Shown: piece after piece, positions 12,001 through 24,563 of the stretch | Position numbering within the stretch: position 1 is the stretch's first letter | Layout of the letters: each line of letters begins with the position of its first letter | NCBI GenBank assembly: GCA_950106755.1 | Contig: OX467088.1 | Span: 19,080,001-19,144,000, forward strand | Length of the DNA stretch: 64,000 bases | Source of the DNA: Climacium dendroides | Taxonomy: Eukaryota; Streptophyta; Bryopsida; Hypnales; Climaciaceae | Direction of reading: 5' to 3' | Position numbers and translations under genes: made by a program | The notes under the pieces: generated by a model | The model's database searches: none | What the model was told of the DNA's origin: nothing | The model's input: only the letters and a program-made list of their open reading frames with translations

Positions 12001-12460
12001 GAACTCGAGGTTTTGTTTGGTGGCAAGGCTTTGTTTGGTGGCAAACATGAGTATGCCATGAAAGCCAAGTTACCTCACCTATTTGTAAGAGAACTCAAAG
12101 GCTTTGCTTAGTGATAGATAGGAGTCTGCTATAGATGTGGGAGTAACTATAGAGCTTGTAGAAAGAATGGACACAATAGAGCACGCAAGAATTCAATAAA
12201 TGAGTGGCTAGTAGCGCTCCTCCTCAAAGGGCCTCCAAACCCACATTTCAAAGCTCCACAACTTCAATTTGAAAATGAATCCCAAGCTCAAATCTAGAGG
12301 AAAATAGAAGAATATGTTACTTTATTTATACCTCAAAACAAAATTAAAAATATTGATTTTTGACCTTAATCCAAAAGACCAAAACATTTTGTGAAACAAG
12401 ATCATTTTGGGAGGGAGGCATAACATTCAGTAGTCTTACTGACTACTGCCTCTGGCTGGA

Positions 12461-12530
12461 CGGAATGATGCGGAATATCCCGCATCATTCCATCCAAAGG
12501 GATGAAATGGTGCGGGATATTCCGCACCAT
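12461..12530. repeat. Two adjacent dyads sharing a gcgg-atat-ccgc core
   Basis: A near-palindrome (ggaatgatgcgg, aatat, cccgcatcattcc) is followed within about 10 bp by a second, related dyad (gatgaaatggtgcggg, atat, tccgcaccatc). Both could form hairpins. They are GC-rich compared with the surrounding AT-rich DNA. Confidence 0.6.
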
Positions 12531-12840
12531 CAATAGCTATGAGGACAGGTGTTGATATCTGTCAGAACTGAAGGAAATGCCAGGACCAGGAATTCAAGGA
12601 TATGACAGACTGCTATTGCATGTTGAGGTAAATGAAAAATGTAGTACGTACAATTACAATTACTAAATTGATAACTTCAAACAAAATGCAAATCAATTTA
12701 CTCAATGAGCTGCCATTTAGTTTGAACAAAATGACTACCAATTTATTGTGTAGTAATACAAGCATAAAATTTAATCAACTCTTTGCTTGAATAACCTCAC
12801 CTTTTCTAGGAAGCCAATCTCATTTTGAGATTCATTGATG

Positions 12841-12915
12841 GAAGAGAAGTTCTTATATACACATAGGGTGGTAGGAGGTAGTTCAAACAATGTGGGATAT
12901 GTGAATTAGAAGTAG
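12841..12915. mobile_element. Half of a foldback MITE (family A, copy 1)
   Basis: Matches one arm of the foldback elements at 19848-20065 and 33796-33972: gaagagaagttcttatatac, acacatagggtggtaggagg, then a gtgggatatgtgaatt block. The other arm is missing or unrecognisable, so this is a truncated copy. Confidence 0.6.
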
Positions 12916-13599
12916 TGAGAGCTCAATCACTAATAGAGTTCAGTGAGAACTAGGAAATGTGTTAAAATTGAAATTTCAGACCTCATTTAGGCATAGTAGA
13001 TGATATTTTTTCAAAAACATTTGAACTAAAATAAGTTGGTAAATTAAGTCATGTTTCATCTCCAAAAATCCAATTGATATTTGGAGACTCCAATAAAAAA
13101 ATATGAGCAAATTTTAGAGAAGGTGTTTGACAATGTCAAGTAAAGCAAACTTCTTTCACTTTTACAATCAAGGCCTTTAGTCTACTAACTTCAATTAATC
13201 ATTACTTCTTTCCAATAGTATATACCAAGTTCATAGTATAATTAACCATATATACCAGGTTCAAAGAATCAAAGTGTAATTGAACTCAATGAAATGAGGA
13301 ATCACAAGTTGCATTTTCTAATTCATGAAGGACTTCATCATCTTTAGAAGTGTGGGGTAATCATTTATCTTCAATTTGGTGCTCTAGTGACTAAAAAGAG
13401 AATTGAATCAATGTTTTTGTGAGTGTATTTGACAACGAGTGTATTACTTCATAACAAAACCATGATTTCTACGGAATAGCTTCCAAATGGCAACCAAACT
13501 ACATATTGACAAAAATGACAAGTAGATGCCAACATGCTAGGTTACTCCTAGAAATGTCAAGTTGCTCCCAAAGACACATGATCAAGATGTGAAGTATTC

Positions 13600-13755
13600 A
13601 AATTTCCTTGAGGCCAAATTGAAAGAAGAGGAGAATTATGAGGCTAATTTCACCTTTTGGATAAGGTTTTTTTCATTTTTTATGAAGTGCCAAACTGGCA
13701 ATGTAAAAGGTTATAGTAGTGCTCCAAATTTCAATATTCATCCATATATTGAATA
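13600..13755 (+). repeat. Dispersed repeat, copy 1 (second near 35755-35910)
   Basis: The stretch with atgaagtgccaaactggcaa, then ggttatagtagtgctccaaa and attcatccatatattg, recurs near 35755-35910 with modest divergence and in the same orientation. Reading frames inside are not conserved. Probably fragments of an unidentified transposable element. Confidence 0.6.
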
Positions 13756-14070
13756 GAATATATTATTTTATACTAGAAGAAAAGTGTGTCTTGCACAATC
13801 GTACTATGTAACTAGTGTCCTATACAACCATCTTATGATTGTAAGACCTCTCTATTAGCGCCAAATCTAAAGTAATTGTTTTATGTCGTTGTTTTACTTC
13901 ATTGATATTCTATTTTAGCCGCAAAATAGTCAATCTATAGTTGCAAAAAATGACTAGGAAACAACCAGAAAAAGATCGCAATTGTAAAATGACCATAGTT
14001 GTTTGTCACTTTCTTGTCATTTCTAAGTCGCTTTCTATACACTAGTTGTTTCTTAATTGTTTTCTATAGT

Positions 14071-14223
14071 ACTAGAAAATCCAGCTTTTTTGTTGATTTG
14101 GTTGCATAGATTTGATTCACTTTTCTATTGATTTGGAGAGTAATTTGTTGATTTGGATAGAAATCAATAGAAAGTGAACCAAATGAATGTGACCAAATCA
14201 ATAAAAAAACTAAATTTTCTAGT
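14071..14223. mobile_element. MITE-like foldback with ACTAGAAAAT ends
   Basis: A 153-bp element begins ACTAGAAAAT and ends ATTTTCTAGT. Long imperfect arms follow, with tttttgttgatttggt on one side and accaaatcaataaaaaaa on the other. It is AT-rich and non-coding. Ends resemble CACTA-type or other short-TIR MITEs; no clear target duplication is visible. Confidence 0.7.
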
Positions 14224-14589
14224 GGTGAAGTTAATCGTTTTCTATTTGCTTTTAAGTCGGACACTAGTTGTTTCTTAGTTGTTTCCTAGTTGCTTTCAAA
14301 GTTCATTCTCATTTATTTTATATCAATTGTCCCATATTAATTATAAAGAGTACCATTAGGTTGGACATATAAGACTTGTAAGTTGTAGTCTTATGCAATG
14401 AATTTTGTTGATTTAATTCTAAGATTTTTACGGTTTCTAGATTTCTATGATTTATAGATTTCTATAATTTGTAGATTTCTACAATCTTTAAAAATAAAAA
14501 ATATTTAAAATCCAAGAAATTTTTAAATCTATAAAATTGTAAGGTTTCCTAAATCAATGAAATCTATTAAATACCAATATTTGAATGTT

Positions 14590-14735
14590 TGAAATCCAAA
14601 AAGAAGGTAGATCTGAAATTTTAAGATCTAGAAAAAAAATTAGATTTGAAATTCTAAATCTAGAAAAAGTTAGATCTGAAATCCAAAAATTTAGAAAAAG
14701 GTAGATCTGAAATCCTAAAATCTAAAAAGGATAGT
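14590..14735. repeat. Degenerate tandem repeat with agatctgaaat units
   Basis: Four to five imperfect units of about 30-40 bp, each with ggtagatctgaaat and a following atctagaaaaa. Upstream (14435-14480) is a smaller tandem of gatttctatnatttntaga. Simple AT-rich expansion. Confidence 0.65.
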
Positions 14736-16639
14736 TTTGAAATTTTGTAATCTACAAATCATTGAGATTAATAATTTAAAATCTATAAATATACAAGTTG
14801 CAAACAAGTTGTAGATGAGTCACAAATGAAGCATGACTTTTGCAATTGGTATATTTTTTTTTTTTAGATTTTAGGGTGTCCACTGCAACTAAAGGTTTCC
14901 AAATTATCACTAGTCGCAAACTAGTTACAAATGTCCTATACAACTGAAAAACCAATTGCATAGTGTAGTTGCAAAACCCTTCATTTTCTTCTAATGACTT
15001 ATGTGGGTATTCTGTGGCATCGGTTGGATGAAGTTCTGCTCCTTGCTAGGCCATTTTTAATATGTCTCTAGTTATGAATTCCGATTAGTCACGAAATGCA
15101 AATAGTAATTACACAATGGGCCTAAAATGGATTTGAGGTGACATTCAAAGGTGATTAGCATTGGTGGGAGTAATACCTCCACAAAGTATTTGGACATCAA
15201 TGGAAGTTTCACCCTAGGTCATCATGCCCAATGTTATGTGTAGTGTATGTGTTAGCTATTTCAGGGATTGGGACTTGGTAACGTGAATTGGAAAATGGGA
15301 ACTAATGCTGTGGGTGGGTGGCATGTGCAATATTAGTAAGTTGTGATTCAAATAACATTGGAAGTAAAGCGTGGTGAGCCCATTAGGAGCTATAAGGTGT
15401 TATTTGGGTCGCTACATGTTGTTGGATCAAATGTCAAAAAGTGTAGTTGGAAGAGTTGCATGATGTCCTCATCGCCTTTGAGAATACAAAAATCAATGTG
15501 CTTGCTAGAGTGACAATGTTGGAATCATCATGAAATTAGGTTTTGCCAAATCACAAGAGAATGTGCTGGTAAATTTGTGAATTGACTTAGTCTCTATTGT
15601 TTGTATTCCAATTTTTTTGGTTGTCACCTTGATTTTATCTTTATCAATTTGATTCCCAAATTTTTCACTCACTTTGTTCTTGTCTTCATCATTTTGATTC
15701 CCATTTTTTTGGTCACCATGTTCATGTCTACAATGTGCTTTTAGTCCAATATAAAGTCTTGTGAATTTAGAGGTAGTTCTTTTTTGATGAGGACCAAGTT
15801 TGAATGTACAACATACATTCAAATACAAATTTGGGTATGTATTGGATGCAGATACTCTTTGAATTGTCGTTGTCAATGCACTGACCCTTGAATTGTTTTT
15901 TGTAGATTTGTGAAAGAACTTACTATTTTAAGACATTTTTTTCTTTTTTGTCCATTGTCCCTATTCCTTGTTATAGTTCTAAGTACGTTGCATGTGCATG
16001 AAGAATTTGTGGTTGATTCTACTATACAACAATAGAGATAGTAGAATGATTTAAGTGAACTATGTTATTCGAATGTTTGCACTTATATAGGATACATAAC
16101 CCTTGGTTTTAGAATTTTTTGGATTGTAATGAATCCTCCTTTGTGTTTTTGAATGCAGGAGTACTATTATTGTAGTTCTTTATTTGTTTTCCACTTGTAT
16201 GCAAAGAATTCCTATTTGATTTTACCTTGGTTGGTTGCCTATGCTTGTCCTTACTACCGTTGTGTATGCATTCATTTTCTTCTTTTCCTTTGTTGTGCAT
16301 GTAATTGTAGTATACCTTCTAACTTGCCATGTGAAAATCTTTGTTGGTTAGTCATATATAACTATAAACCCTTCAATTTTTCAATATGGAACATGTTAAA
16401 CAGGTTTGCTAAAGTTTAGTGCTTGAAGTCTATGAATGGATTGAATGTGGTAAATTTTTTACTTATAAGTAAAATAGGATATCTTTAAATCATCCCTCCA
16501 AAAAATTATAAATAAAATAGGTTGCTAAGAAATACTAAGATTTATTTTAATTTTATATAATAGCATGTTTATAATTCCACAAGGTAAATAGCCCTCCATT
16601 AAATAGGATATTTGTACAGATGTATACAAATTTTTTAAG

Positions 16640-17940
16640 GGAGTACTTAGGTTCTTCAGTTATACTTTGATATTGAATTTTCTTTGCTATGTCAAACTAT
16701 TCTTCATACTAATCCAAAACTTGTATAAACCATAAGAAAAACAATTACCCAACACTGCAAATTTAGCTTTGGGCTATGTTAATTAGAAAATAAAACCAGA
16801 ACAACTTATGTTATATAGAAAAAGCTATTGAGAAAGGGACTTGCTACGAAAGGCATATGGTATAATAGTAGCTGGGTTATAGTTTCCAACAACATGCATA
16901 TATTCGAGTGCTTGGATCCCATTCAAACTTAAAACCAAGCGCAATAGTGATAACATCTTTGAATAGTTTTGGCATAGTACCTATTGGAAACAATGCCTCC
17001 TTACTTCTAAGAGTTATTTAGAGTAAAGTCATGCCAAAGCAAACTAGAAAAAATTGAATACATTTCAAGTTCTAATACATACATACCCAATGAAATTGTT
17101 CTAAGAGTAGTACAATTTTTAATAGAATTGATCAACAGTAATGACAACCTATTCCTGGGGGGTGCACTACAAAGGAAGTTCATGGGTGAGGAGCGACCAA
17201 ACCCTAACTACCCATTTCTACTTTTCCTAATTACTTTCTAATAAACTATAATTTCAACCTACAATTTTTAGCTTTGTTTAACAATGTCTATAGGTTTCTA
17301 TTGCCAAAAATTTCAATCCTAAAAATCATGTGATATATTGTCTAAAAAGGATTGAAAAATGAACTAAAATGGCATGTTTTTCAGCCAAAATATTTATAGA
17401 GATCACATGAAGATGACTATTGTATCAATATTCAACCAAAATAAACTTTCAGTAGAAAGCTATTTTATAGAATTTTTTTTTCATTTTTCAAATTTTTTTC
17501 TTATATAATATAGGGGTGTGAAAGTTATTTTTAGCTTTATAGTGTATCTTTTTTCTTCTAAATTTTTTAACTAATTATTATTAACATAAAAAATACCAAT
17601 AATTTAGAACATAAACTTTCAAAGTAGGAAAATCTATTCATAATTTTTTTAGAAAAAAATAAAATTTTAAGATATAATATAGGGATTCCAGAATTTGGTC
17701 GTTCTTCACCTATGAACTTCCTTTGTAGTGCACCCCCCGAAAACCCATTGAACATTTCAGAAGCTCGCATGCATTTCAGTGAGTGGGCCAATACAATTGA
17801 GATAGTGCTAGCTCCTCTCTAGCAACTAGCTCTTCTGTAGAAACCACAATTGAACCTACTTCGCAAATCCCACTCGTTCATAGCTACGTCCTGTACGGAG
17901 AGTTGTATATAGAGGTTGTCACACCTACGTATGTAGAGTT
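16640..17940 (-). repeat. Inverted diverged copy of the region upstream of the BVMO gene
   Basis: The reverse complement of this stretch aligns by eye with 24570-26010. Shared blocks include gtgggatttgcg (17860-17868 against 24627), tggtttctacagaagagct, tgcatgcgagcttctgaaa, ttgtactactctt, ttgctctagcatgac, aagccca-aagctaaattt and gacatagc near the far end. This copy carries an insertion (17157-17738) absent from the other. It lacks about 0.77 kb (24830-25600) that the other copy has. Confidence 0.8.
17157..17738. mobile_element. 582-bp TIR element inserted in the duplicated segment
   Basis: Terminal inverted repeats of about 45 bp with few mismatches begin GGGGGGTGCACTACAAAGGA on both ends. 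The interior is AT-rich and non-coding. The homologous uninterrupted site near 24745 has gacaaccca (minus strand) once; here gacaaccta and gaaaaccca flank the element. That suggests a roughly 9-bp target duplication of Mutator type, though about 5 bp separate the left copy from the TIR. An interior fragment of the same family lies at about 55130-55310. Confidence 0.8.
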
Positions 17941-18179
17941 GTCAAATATAGTAATAAGTTGCAAGTACTAAATTGCTAGTCAAGTTATTAGAGCTTCTCC
18001 ATGGTGAGTATCTTTAAAAATGGCTAGAGAGCGAGCACACAACAATGTGGATAGTCTTGCAATTGTTTGCCCGAGCAGAAAGACTAAAGAAGTGTCTTCC
18101 ACAACAATGAAGACAATACGGTCACATCTGAAGTGCCCATTTTTTACTAAGCGTCCAAACATTAGTAAGTGGGCTAGTT

Positions 18180-19290
18180 GGTTCTACCTAGTGGGGTGAC
18201 GAAACTCAACTTAGTAGAACAGAGCCTTGCCTGCACTTGCCACAGAAGCTTTTTCAAGCTATAGTGGCCCCCATATGGGATCACTATGAATATTTTTTCC
18301 TGAACCGCTCCTTTATTGCAATTGCTCTGACTTCATCTTCCCCGATTGTGTACGGGGTGGCATGGACCAAGCTAGGCATGGAAACTGGAGCTTGAAATGT
18401 TTGAGTTGCAATAGGCTAGTAGTGTGCACATGGCTTCTATATTTGTTGAGGTGTTAAAGAAGAATGTTGAATAGTCTTCATGTTTTTTCTAATCTCTTCC
18501 GTTGTACTTCACTTTTTAATCTACGAAGTTATTCTATTTTATTACATTGAATGTAGAAACATATTTGTCTTCATTTTGCGAATGAATTGTAATTTTGTTG
18601 AGAATTGAGGTCCTTCCAATTCTATTGTACACTTGCACTAAATGAAAATATTCATGTCTGCATTTCGTTGTCTTCTTGTTCTCAATGTAATTGTTTCCCA
18701 TGATTAGAATCACATTCTGACTATTTATTATGCATTAATTGTTCTTGAAATTTTAAAAGAAGAATGCTTATACATGAGAGAATTCATTAAGAGATACATT
18801 GTAAAGAAATTCATTATGAGATTAGGAATGTACTAGGAATTCAGAAAGACCCTACAATTTTGTATCAAATTTGAATGAATATTGTGTATATTACATGAAA
18901 TAAGTATTAGTACCTTAAATAAAAATCCTTAATATAATACAAGGTTGAACCATCGTTTACAAATATTAGACAAATAGATGATTCTGAAAATGATATAGTA
19001 GTAAATATTAGGTGCAATATGTAAAAGAAGGACAAATGTCACTCTGGATTGCATTCTAGCCAAGATGTAAATAAAATGTCTCACATTGCCTCTCTAGCTA
19101 CTTTAGCAACTAATTCTTCACGAGGAAGTTGCATCCTCCCAACATGAAAACCCACATACAAATCATGTTGAAGTCTAACATTTGCAGGCATAGGCACACG
19201 TTGCTTCTTTAACTCACAATTGTTGTATTAAACACAATAGGCTAATGTAACAGTAGCAACCTTCTCAACAGACATGTAGAATGCTTTAAG
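18180..19290. other. AT-rich intergenic, no gene recognised
   Basis: No open frame of note and no protein resemblance. A slightly GC-richer patch at 18180-18420 may be decayed sequence, but I cannot identify it. Confidence 0.4.
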
Positions 19291-19501
19291 ACATTAGTAG
19301 AAAAACAGTGACCATGTCAACAAAAAATTAACAAAAAAGTATTGAGGGCATTTGTATTTATGGTTGCATTGTCTTAGACAGTACCTAACAAAAAATTGTT
19401 GTTCATTTTGTTATGGTGGTCAAATCAAAAAAAGAATAATATTAATTCATTTTTAAATTTGTTCAATGAATGGTTGCCACATGGCAAGCCAAGAACCAAT
19501 C

Positions 19502-19690
19502 TAGTACAAACTACCATGTAGACCAAAAACAACACATAAACAAGACCAAAAATTAGACTTTATAATTTAATTAGAAGGAGGTTAAACTTTACAATTAGTA
19601 CAAACTACCATGTAGACCAAAAACAACACATAAACAAGACCAAAAATTAGACTTTATAATTTAATTAGAAGGAGGTTAAACTTTACAATT
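19502..19690. repeat. Apparently identical 94-bp tandem duplication
   Basis: The sequence from tagtacaaactaccatgtag to gttaaactttacaatt occurs at 19502 and again at 19596 with no difference that I can see. It is much younger than the decayed DNA around it. An assembly artefact cannot be excluded. Confidence 0.95.
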
Positions 19691-19847
19691 AATTTAGGAG
19701 ACGAGTACTTAGTAAGGCAATGACGCTTACATTTTGAGGATGTTTTCGGGTCAATTTATCCCTTATGTATTGGAATCTAAAGTAAATGTAGTATTTTTTA
19801 ACTTAAAAAATGGGGACATAAAAAACTTCTTAGAACTTAGTATTTGG

Positions 19848-20065
19848 TGATGAAGGGAAGTGAATTTGGTGGTAAAACAATAGAAAAGACAATGTCTTTA
19901 TAGAAATGGGGTAGTAGAAGGTAGAACAAACCATATGGGATATGTGAATTAAGATTATGAATGATTCATATATCCCATATGGTTTGTTTTGACCTTTTAT
20001 CATCCCATTTATATAAAAAGCTTGTCTTCTCCTCTCTTATGTCACCAAAGTCACCTCTTTTATAT
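19848..20065. mobile_element. Foldback MITE (family A, copy 2)
   Basis: Two long inverted arms meet near 19955. The inner arms are accatatgggatatgtgaat and attcatatatcccatatggt; the outer arms include gtgaatttggtggt and tcaccaaagtcac. Related copies lie at 33796-33972 and, as a half, at 12841-12915. Confidence 0.8.
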
Positions 20066-20277
20066 CACCAGTGTGTGAGAGGCATGTCTTCTTAACAAAA
20101 AAGTGTTATCTTTTTTGTTGATTTGAATGTTGTACTATTTGAATCAACAAAAATTCAGTGACCATTTTATTAGCTTTTTCAAATTAAGAAAAAATTGTTA
20201 AAATGGTCAATATAGTATCCCAGTCAATAAAAAATTGTTTATTTTTTGTTGACTTGGACACCATTTTTTAGTAGTGA

Positions 20278-20821
20278 GAATGTGCCAATGATTCTTCAAG
20301 GCTGCAAATGTATGTTCGATAACTACTCTCCCATGATTAATAGTTGAGTCAAACTTGGACGACCACAAAAAAAATTTAGTTCACAAATAGACAAGGAAAT
20401 TATTAATTATTTTAAAGAAAAAAAGGAAAAAAAAACAAAAACATATCTATTGTGATCGACCATTACTCGATTCCCATGTTTGAAATTCTTGAACAAATAC
20501 GATCTACTAGGATAAGTTGTGCCACCAATTAGGTATGGCATGATATCCATTCTATTCAAATGGATGACCGACTGTGCTAAAATTTGTCTTTTGCTTAATT
20601 GTGTTGTAATGGAACAATAAATTGCCCAACAACATAGACACCTCTAAGTTGGCCAACAAAAACATTCCAAAACATCTTATTTGTGTCACACATTGCTTGT
20701 AAGTATGCTATGAAATTTTTTTTGATTAAAAAAATCCTGAGACATGGGAGTGTATTGTCTACTTGGTCAACATGTCAATGGGATATAGGTGCTATCAATT
20801 GCACTAGCTATGTTAGGCAAA
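20278..20821 (-). pseudogene. Degenerate PIF/Harbinger (HARBI1-like) transposase
   Basis: Minus-strand reading recovers DDE_4 nuclease blocks in the correct order: LPNIASAIDSTYIPLT (first acidic residue), FFNQKKFHSIL, CDTNKMFWNVFVGQLRG, then YLIGGTTYPSRSYLFKNF and GRVVIEHTFAALKNHWHIL (final glutamate). Stops interrupt it near 20767 and 20598, and a frameshift follows FHSIL near 20700. The second catalytic aspartate (usually in an HD or ND motif after the VG block) is missing. The gene is dead and its N-terminal part is not recognisable. It shows that PIF/Harbinger elements once inserted here and could have mobilised nearby MITEs. Confidence 0.85.
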
Positions 20822-21249
20822 CTTATTATATTTTAAAAACCTTCTATGATTGCCATGAGGGGTGTAAATGAAATGAAAGAATAAATTGTCCTCTTCTCTA
20901 GTTACCTAATGCACTACAATCATTGTTTATTTATGAATAGTAGACTCACTACATCCATATAAGTTGTGCATCCTAGCACAACTTACACATGTGCTAATCG
21001 ATACAATATTAGCTTAATTGTTTTCTAACTAGAATGAAGGGTCTCACAAAACTACAAAAATAGTTGCGGTGGGGCTCAAAAACAATGTTAACAAATCAAT
21101 TAAAGCCTCAAAGGCTAAAATGTCCATATGATAAGTTTGCCAATACCTTATGTCTAGCATTTGCGGAGATGTGTGCTACACATTGCGATGGATGTACTCG
21201 CGTGGCTCAATCCACCATGTGTGACGTACAAACCGTGACTTTCAAACCA

Positions 21250-22003
21250 TGATCACAATAATTGGCAACAAGCATTGCATTGGTTGACTTCCCTCAATTT
21301 GAACTAAGACATTGAATAGTACACAACGACGTCTACAACTAGAAAAGGTCAAGAATACAACTACAAACGCCAAAAATACAAGGATAGCATGGTTAGCCAT
21401 CTTCACTAGCTCCAATCTTCAACACTCCAAAATAAAAACCCAATAAAATTCTACAAGAGGGGAGGCAATTTATGTAATAATTTCCAAACCCTTTAGTCCA
21501 CAAAATTCCTCACCCTTAAGTTGTAAACCCAACTCAAAGCTCAAAACCCCCATGGCTCATCCAACATAGCATGGAGTGGCATAGAGCCTGGTATGTGGGA
21601 GGAAAGCCACTCCTTGGACCATCCGCCTAACTTCTCTAGGCCAACCACTGGCGCCCCACCATCTGGCCAAGCGGATGGCGTGGGGGTGGTAGAGAACTAC
21701 CATGTACATGGGCTCTATGCCTCCCTAGATACATGGGAGAGATTTTTAGTATAATTCAAGGATTGGAATTGGCAAACAAGTCACTATTTAAGACGATTTT
21801 ATTTAGAATAGGGGTCTTGTTTTCAATGGTGGAAAAAGGACCTTGTACCAATGTTATGTTATTAACTAATGATAAGGTCTTCTTCTTCTTCCCTAGAAAA
21901 CAGAATGCTTGTGCATTGCAATTTTCCAATCCATTGATTATTTTCAATTTCGAGTATCATGCAATTTATATCTCTCTTCTTCCTACCAATGACTCTCTAC
22001 ATT
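21250..22003. other. Intergenic; palindrome-like block near 21575-21730
   Basis: No gene is recognised. A GC-richer block contains inverted halves gcatagagcctggtatgtgg and acatgggctctatgcctccc around 21575-21730, so it may be another decayed foldback element. Confidence 0.4.
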
Positions 22004-23010
22004 TTAACCTCTAAAAGATTTTGACTTTGTTTTCCCAAAAAAATCTTCCAAATTGCCATCTCTAGTACATATATCAAATTTTAGAAAAAAATTCATTTTT
22101 GGACACACATAACTATAGGATCTTGTAGTAAGTTGGTTTGAAAATATGTGGAAAAATTTCAAAAAAATTCACCATATAAATTGCAAGATATTAGCATTTA
22201 AAATGACAAAAATCATTTTCTTGGCTTTGTAAAAAATTGGTCAGCTTCACTTTACAAGGTCACATTTGTATGAAAAAATGTCCAAAATGGTGCTACTTCT
22301 TTGGATTCATTCTTCAAGGCAAACTAGTTACATGCTTGAAAATTTTTAGATCATTTGGAATTGTACAACAATACAACACATAGGAAAAAAATAGTAAGCA
22401 AAAAGAGGTAAAGAATGATTCAAAATACTCGATTGTTCACAATTTATTTATGGAATTGAAAAATGCCAATCCTAATAGTTATAATGTTGTAATAAACAAT
22501 CTACACCTAGTATTTTTATTTTTTCTAAAAATATTGAAAATTGAGTTAAATAAAAGACTTCAAAGTTTATTTTAGAACTAAGAATCCATAACTACTTGTA
22601 AACTATCCATAACTTTCATCTCAATAATCAAAATGGAATGATTCAAAGCTAAAAAAATTTGAAATTGATATTTTTCAATTCCATACACAAATTGTGAACA
22701 ATTGAGTATTTTGAATCATTCTCTAGAAATATATGGAAATCTAGAAAATCAATTTTAATTTTTTATTTAAAATAAAAAATAAAAATTTAAAGAAGTTTTT
22801 TTAAGTTGCCCAAGTTACTTACTAATCGATGAAAATTACATATTATACAATAACTTTTTGACCATATGGTCAGAAATTACAATAATTATTGGGCCATAAA
22901 GCTATTCTTCACGCACATGTTGTGTAAAACTTTCAAAGAAAAAAAGAAAAAATCCATTTGTAGCAAGATGCCCCATACTGTAATATTGCCAAAAAAACAC
23001 AATTAGAGCA
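22004..23010 (+). mobile_element. TTAA-family element T1
   Basis: Starts TTAACCTCTAAAAG. Homologous over nearly its full length, in inverted orientation, to T2 (53291-54225): shared blocks include ataggatcttgta, gattgcaagatatta, cacatttgtatgaaaaaa and gaaaaatgccaatcc. The right end is degenerate. No coding capacity. Confidence 0.75.
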
Positions 23011-24263
23011 TTAGTGGTCAATTTCCAAGGATTCTAGAAGGAATTATCCCAATCTTTACAAAGGAATAGTTTAAGTTGATAAACTTTAAAAGGATCAACT
23101 AAAAGAGTCCAATTTGGGCTTTATGAGAACTTGGGTATACTTTGTTGACTTCATAATTTAGAAGTTTTGCATAGGATGGATGCTACTCATCATAATCTAT
23201 ATATAAAGCTATTTTTCATGTCATTCTAAAAAAAATTGCAAAAGTTAGAAGTTTTATTTTGATTTCAATGTCAAAATGGGCAATAAAAAATATATTCTAA
23301 AAAATATAAATCATTTCTTGGGGATTGTATAGATTGATAACTACTTTAAAAAATGTGAACCATTCAATTCCAATAATGAGGCAAAAGTTATGAGGAGTTT
23401 TATTTTACAAACAATGAAGGTAGAAAAAACATACCAAATTGTTTTTTACCCTCAATTTTGAAAATTTTCAAATAAAAATTAAATTATGAGAAATTAATAA
23501 TTTATTAGAACATTTACACCATTGTAAACAATTTTCCATTTTATTATGAAAGTTATTAGAATATTTTTTTTTCTTTCAATTAGTACCACCTTCCACTTTA
23601 AAAATTTTAAAGATGAAAATGAATGCTTGTCATTATAGCTTCCTTGTATTCTTAACTTTCCAATGATATGCTACATGACATATTTTCTTTTTGGTTAAAA
23701 TTTTTTTTACATGTTTTTCATTGTCTAATATATTGACAAACTGTACAAATTATTCAAAACATGAGCTTTTTTCCTAAAAATGTTGAAAGCATCAAGGAGA
23801 TTTGAAGCCTCTAAAAGTTTGTTTTAAGGTTGTTCCCCCCTACTATGAAGCAACGCACTACTATTAAAATATTAAAATATAGTTAAAATTAAGATTTTTT
23901 AAAATAAAAATATAAAGAATATTATCTAATGTGCTAATGTGGCAAAGTTTCCAAGTTTCCAAGTTTCCATTAGATGAGATTCATCTCCTCAATAAAGTCA
24001 TTGAGTTTTGGGACTATAAAAATTTAGTCAGATTAATAGCTTGGAGAGGTCACTCTGCAAAAAGTAAAAAGAAACACTTGAAGTAAACTATAGGGTGCAT
24101 TTTATTCATTGGAGGAAGAATTTATAAATGATTTGGATCTGCCTTAGCCTGGATTTAATTCTTGAAACATCATGTATTGACCCATCAAAGGGTAAATGTA
24201 AAAAGTTGCCCCCTATTTTATGCTGCTTAAATTCTGTATTTGATCATACCCCACAGCTGATTT
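23011..24263. other. AT-rich intergenic DNA
   Basis: Low-complexity AT-rich sequence without recognisable genes. Near 24188 lies a third copy of the ggtaaatgtaaaaa-type motif seen at 11243 and 11372. Confidence 0.4.
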
Positions 24264-24280
24264 GGGGGGGGGGGGGGGGG
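24264..24280 (+). repeat. Homopolymer of 17 G
   Basis: An uninterrupted run of 17 guanines in AT-rich DNA. It marks the switch into the GC-richer DNA upstream of the BVMO gene. Its length is likely to be unstable or uncertain in the assembly. Confidence 0.95.
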
Positions 24281-24563
24281 CTTCCATGAATTCTGAGTGT
24301 GCATAATTTCATCATATGCGGCAAATAAAAAAATTCAGCGTTTTCTGCATGGGTACAACACGGGGCAATACATGGGTGGCAAACCTCCCTGGCCTCTCGT
24401 CACTAGCCATTTTTTTGGACTGCGCCGGCTGGTGGGTGACGAGAGGTGTGGTCGACTGGCCACGCGCGTCGTCGTCATCACCGTGGAAGACGCTTGACTT
24501 CAGTCCCGCAAACTTCCACCTCGATGTGCGGTCTCCTACCGTTCCCAGAGGCACTCACGGACT

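Larger units (their letters stand above)
19294..20276. mobile_element. Composite element bounded by gtcaacaaaaaat inverted ends
   Basis: The left end (tagtagaaaaacagtgacca, then tgtcaacaaaaaat) is inverted at the right end (attttttgttgacttggaca, then ccattttttagtagtg). Inside lie a perfect 94-bp tandem duplication and a family A foldback. Degenerate Harbinger transposase sequence begins immediately to the right, so this could be the end region of the same transposon or an independent MITE. Confidence 0.55.

Noticed and set aside
11680..12111. 143-codon plus-strand frame
   Set aside because: Kept open mainly by three 60-bp tandem repeats; no family resemblance outside the repeat.
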